From an uncultured Desulfuromonadales bacterium (GTDB lineage: Bacteria > Desulfobacterota > Desulfuromonadia > Desulfuromonadales > Geopsychrobacteraceae), in the NCBI GenBank assembly GCA_945788205.1, contig CALZLE010000108.1, positions 1 to 8,809 on the forward strand: a DNA stretch of 8,809 nt, read 5' to 3'. The notes below the pieces were generated by a model. The model had not been told where the DNA came from and did no database searches. It saw nothing but the letters and a program-made list of their open reading frames with translations. The stretch's first letter is position 1, and each line of letters opens with the position of its first letter. This document shows, one piece after another, positions 6,495 through 8,809 of the stretch. Both the position numbers and the translations under genes were made by a program.

Positions 6495-7168
6495 CAGCCT
6501 TCCGCTATCGCTTCGCTGAGGGCTTGCTTAATGCTTTCCAGCTGGGTTTCGATGGTCGCATCGACATCACCCAGTTCCGAATCGACCCGGCAACCGCCGG
6601 AAGAAACATTCGGGTCTGCTTCAAAACTCAAATTTTTCAAGCCACTGACGCTGGCCAGGAACAAGGGCTTCTGTTTCGTCACCCCGTCCATATCTTCAGG
6701 ATTGATCGCCACCCGGTAAGTATCTGCACGGACCGAAGCCTGCAAAGCATTTTCAATAATCCCCAGCACCACAGCTGGGTCAACCTCGACCGACCGGCGG
6801 ATGATCTGTTCAGCAACCGCCATCACCAGCCGCAACATGTCCTGGCTACCGGTTTGCGCTAACGATTCGCGCAAGCGGCTGACATCCTCCAGCGCCTGAG
6901 TCAACGCCTGGGTTGTCGATTCGAGTCGCTGCTCAGCAATCGCCAAACCTTCCTGACGGCCCCGGGCATAGGCTTCTTCTGTCTGCTGTCCCGCTGCGGG
7001 AGCCGGACTTCCGCCAGGAGCTGGAGCAACTGGCGATTCCGCAAGCCCTGGGACAGTGAAACTGTCGCCAGCGGTTGGCGGAATTGGCTCGGCATCGCCA
7101 AAGGAGCGGAATTGAAATTCTTTCAGTTCGCCGGCTTCTTCTCCGCGATAAACCTTAGACAAGTTCAT
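6494..7168 (-). CDS. fliH: Flagellar assembly protein FliH
   Basis: FliH (224 aa) binds and restrains FliI and docks it to the C-ring protein FliN; it resembles the peripheral stalk (b/delta) of F-type ATPases. Residues 30-62 are Pro/Ala-rich linker. Residues about 63-105 are a helix with a GxxxG step (GRQEG at 70-74). Residues 108-150 hold the conserved helix LRLVMAVAEQIIRRSVEVDP, and the C-terminal domain ends with the family motif GGCRVDSELGDVDATIETQL (191-210). The ATG at 7168 is preferred because GGAGG at 7174-7178 lies 5 nt upstream; the GTG at 7174, two codons earlier, would overlap that site. The gene overlaps the end of fliG by 14 bp and fliI by one base. Confidence 0.95.
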   Translation of the reverse strand: MNLSKVYRGEEAGELKEFQFRSFGDAEPIPPTAGDSFTVPGLAESPVAPAPGGSPAPAAGQQTEEAYARGRQEGLAIAEQRLESTTQALTQALEDVSRLRESLAQTGSQDMLRLVMAVAEQIIRRSVEVDPAVVLGIIENALQASVRADTYRVAINPEDMDGVTKQKPLFLASVSGLKNLSFEADPNVSSGGCRVDSELGDVDATIETQLESIKQALSEAIAEG

Positions 7169-8168
7169 CGCCACCTCCGCCCCGACCAGGAATAACTACG
7201 CTACCTTCTTCTTCGAGACGCAAGGCCACCTTGACAACTTCCATCTGCATCGCTTCAACTTCAGAGAGTTTGCGCGGCCCCATCGCTTCCAGATCTTCGG
7301 CGATCATATCAGCCGCCCGTTGTGAAATATTGGTGTATATCTTATCTTTGATCGTATCGGAGGCGGTCTTCAATGCCAGAGTCAGCATGTCGGTGCTGAC
7401 CTCGCGTAGAATTGCCTGCATGCCGCGCTGATCAATCGACGCCAGATCTTCGAAGGTGAACATCATTCGGCGAATTTCTTCAGCCATTTCGGGATCAACC
7501 GATTCGATACTGGTGAGAATCACCTGATCGCCGCCTTTTTCCATTTTGCCGAGAATCTCAACAACCTTTTCGACACCACCAACCTGTTTGCGGTCTCGAC
7601 CAACCACCACACCGACTTCGCGTTGCAGGGCGTCTTCAATCTGGCTGATGACTTCGGGGGAAACATTGTCAATTTTAGCGATGCGATACATCACTTCACC
7701 ACGGACCACATCCGGAAGTTCAGATAAAATCCGACTGGTATGATCTTCTCTTTGGGTCGAAAGAATCAAAGCAACGGTCTGTGGATGCTCCTGCTCCAGC
7801 AGTCCGGCAACCATCCGCGGATGCATTTTCGAAATAGTTTCCAGCGGCCGCCCTTCGATACCGGCCGAAACCTGTTCGAGCAGTTGCTGGGCACGATCGT
7901 TGTCGGCACCACCGAGAATGGCATGTTTTGCAAAATCTTCACCGCGGATGTAGACCCCGACATCACCGCTACGCGATTGCTTGAACTCTTCAAGTATTTC
8001 ACGCGCCACAGATGGATCGACATGTTCGATCTCCATCATGCAACGACTGATTTCACGAACTTCACCATCGTCGAGGGCTTCGAAAATTTTCGCCGTTGCT
8101 TCCTCTCCGAGGCAGAGCAGCAGCAAGGCCGCTTTTTTTGCTCCAGATAGATGTTTCGCCTTTAACAC
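7155..8168 (-). CDS. fliG: Flagellar motor switch / rotor protein FliG
   Basis: FliG (337 aa) is the rotor subunit on the cytoplasmic face of the MS ring; it interacts with the stator to make torque and with FliM for direction switching. Residues about 5-105 form the N-terminal domain that binds the FliF tail. The middle armadillo domain has the EHPQ motif at 127-130. The C-terminal part has the MFTF motif at 236-239 and the torque helix with charged residues K267, R284, E291/D292 and K300, in the SQRAAD...EDLEAMGPRKLSEVE context. Compared with E. coli, one Asp of the DD pair is Glu and the following Arg is Lys, so charge is kept. The end is an unusual Gly-rich tail (GRGGGGDELV). The start is GTG at 8168 with GGAG at 8175-8178, 6 nt upstream. 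It is 31 bp after fliF. Confidence 0.98.
   Translation of the reverse strand: MLKAKHLSGAKKAALLLLCLGEEATAKIFEALDDGEVREISRCMMEIEHVDPSVAREILEEFKQSRSGDVGVYIRGEDFAKHAILGGADNDRAQQLLEQVSAGIEGRPLETISKMHPRMVAGLLEQEHPQTVALILSTQREDHTSRILSELPDVVRGEVMYRIAKIDNVSPEVISQIEDALQREVGVVVGRDRKQVGGVEKVVEILGKMEKGGDQVILTSIESVDPEMAEEIRRMMFTFEDLASIDQRGMQAILREVSTDMLTLALKTASDTIKDKIYTNISQRAADMIAEDLEAMGPRKLSEVEAMQMEVVKVALRLEEEGSVVIPGRGGGGDELV
7174..7178 (-). promoter_or_regulatory. Shine-Dalgarno site of fliH inside fliG
   Basis: GGAGG on the minus strand lies in the last codons of fliG, where it also encodes part of its Gly-rich tail. It is 5 nt before the ATG at 7168, and overlaps the alternative GTG at 7174, so it favours the ATG. 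Confidence 0.8.
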
Positions 8169-8174
8169 AGATCA

Positions 8175-8178
8175 CTCC
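8175..8178 (-). promoter_or_regulatory. Shine-Dalgarno site supporting the GTG start of fliG
   Basis: GGAG on the minus strand is 6 nt before the GTG at 8168. The next downstream ATG would be at Met44 and would remove part of the conserved N-terminal domain, so GTG is the real start. Confidence 0.8.
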
Positions 8179-8199
8179 AGCAGATAACAGGTCAGAAAA

Positions 8200-8773
8200 T
8201 CAGGATTCAGCCGGTTCCTCGCGTAGCCAGTTTTTCACCACTTGAACAGGCATCATGTCTCCGCCGAGGACTTCCTGGCGAATCTGGGCCAACGGATCAG
8301 CCGGTCCGCCCAACAGTGGAGTACCACTTTCGGCCTGCAATTCAGCCTCAAGTTCCTCAACAGTTTTCATCGGTGCGGTTTGCTCTGAAGCCCCTCGCAG
8401 GGTACGGAGCAGCGGCCGCAAGAACAGCAAGTAAGCCATCAGCGCAGCAATACTGAGCAAGCCATACTTGATCAGTGGCATGAAGGGATAAATCTTTTCG
8501 ATCATTGATGGTTCCGGCATCACCTCGTCGCTCTCAAAACCGCTTTCAAAAGCCATTGAGACAACGGAGATCAGATCGCCGCGGGTGTCATTGATTCCGA
8601 GGGCGGACCGGACCATCTGCTTAATCTCTTTCAACTCTTCGGCAGAACGGGGTGTCGGAGTCGGCTCAGCACCTTCGGCGCCCGGAACCAGCTTGTCTGC
8701 GACCAGAACCGAGACTGACAGGGACTTGACGGTACCGACCGAGCGCACGGTCTTGCTGACCACTTTACTGGTC
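8200..8773 (-). CDS. fliF: Flagellar MS-ring protein FliF, C-terminal part (5' end missing)
   Basis: Only about the last 190 residues of FliF are present; the full family protein is usually over 500 aa. FliF makes the MS ring in the inner membrane, the base for the rotor and export gate. Visible parts in order: the end of the periplasmic FliF/YscJ-like C domain (TSKVVSKTVRSVGTVKSLSV), an acidic/Pro linker, a helical stretch (ELKEIKQMVRSALGI...DLISVVSMAF), a second transmembrane helix (KYGLLSIAALMAYLLFLRPL), and a cytoplasmic tail ending PVQVVKNWLREEPAES that matches the FliG-binding tail. A TTG at 8775 could be taken as a start, but it lies in an inverted-repeat junction: the true upstream sequence should continue Asn-Tyr-Glu before Thr-Ser-Lys, and the fold-back breaks it. 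It should be read as a fragment, not a short gene. Confidence 0.95.
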
Positions 8774-8809
8774 AATTACGAGACCAGTAAAGTGGTCAGC
8801 AAGACCGTG
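8746..8809. repeat. Perfect 28-bp inverted duplication at the window end
   Basis: Positions 8746-8773 and 8782-8809 are exact reverse complements, separated by 8 nt (AATTACGA). Read on the plus strand, 8774-8809 encodes Asn-Tyr-Glu-Thr-Ser-Lys followed by VVSKTV, which is the conserved FliF stretch the minus-strand gene should have here. So the last 36 bp look like a flipped copy of fliF's own coding strand joined to its antisense. The simplest reading is a fold-back chimera from amplification, library preparation or assembly, at a contig end. Confidence 0.9.

Noticed and set aside
8200..8775. A complete short FliF starting at TTG 8775
   Set aside because: The start lies exactly in the inverted-repeat junction, and the conserved FliF Asn-Tyr-Glu before Thr-Ser-Lys is found only in the flipped copy. 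It is a truncated gene at a chimeric end.
8746..8809. The terminal inverted repeat as a transcription terminator, IS end or recombination site
   Set aside because: Both arms are FliF coding sequence, there is no T-run, no transposase and no target duplication, so a fold-back explains it better.

Overview
The window is one uninterrupted flagellar basal-body/hook gene cluster, all on the minus strand. In transcription order (high to low coordinates) it reads: fliF (3' part only), fliG, fliH, fliI, fliJ, a MotE-like gene, fliK, flgD, a small conserved flagellar operon gene (TIGR02530 type) and flgE, ending in a rho-independent terminator at the low-coordinate edge. Gene order, the MotE-like gene between fliJ and fliK, the small gene between flgD and flgE, and moderate G+C with clear Shine-Dalgarno (SD) sites suggest a Gram-negative bacterium of the Desulfuromonas/Geobacter type (former Deltaproteobacteria). 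This placement is an inference from synteny and protein style, not a database match.

Region by region: 8169-8773 holds the C-terminal third of the MS-ring protein FliF. 5172-8168 encodes the rotor/switch protein FliG and the export ATPase FliI with its regulator FliH. 4226-5166 encodes FliJ and a secreted coiled-coil MotE-like protein. 2521-4185 encodes the hook-length ruler FliK. 65-2494 encodes the hook cap FlgD, the small TIGR02530 protein and the hook protein FlgE. Genes overlap or lie close together (TGATG, ATGA, 14-bp overlap), so translational coupling in one polycistronic mRNA is likely. No promoter was found inside; transcription probably starts upstream of fliF, outside the window.

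The genes act in assembly order. FliF and FliG build the MS ring and rotor. FliH, FliI and FliJ energise the export gate. FliK measures the hook while FlgD caps the growing tip and FlgE polymerises. The MotE-like protein may help the stator or a periplasmic partner.

No previously undescribed system is evident. The points worth a second look are: a perfect 28-bp inverted duplication at the high-coordinate end, which reads as a fold-back chimera of fliF; a 5-copy 21-bp in-frame repeat in the FliK ruler; two adjacent hairpins, with a possible 13-codon leader ORF, in the 73-bp gap before flgE; and two small conserved but poorly understood flagellar genes.
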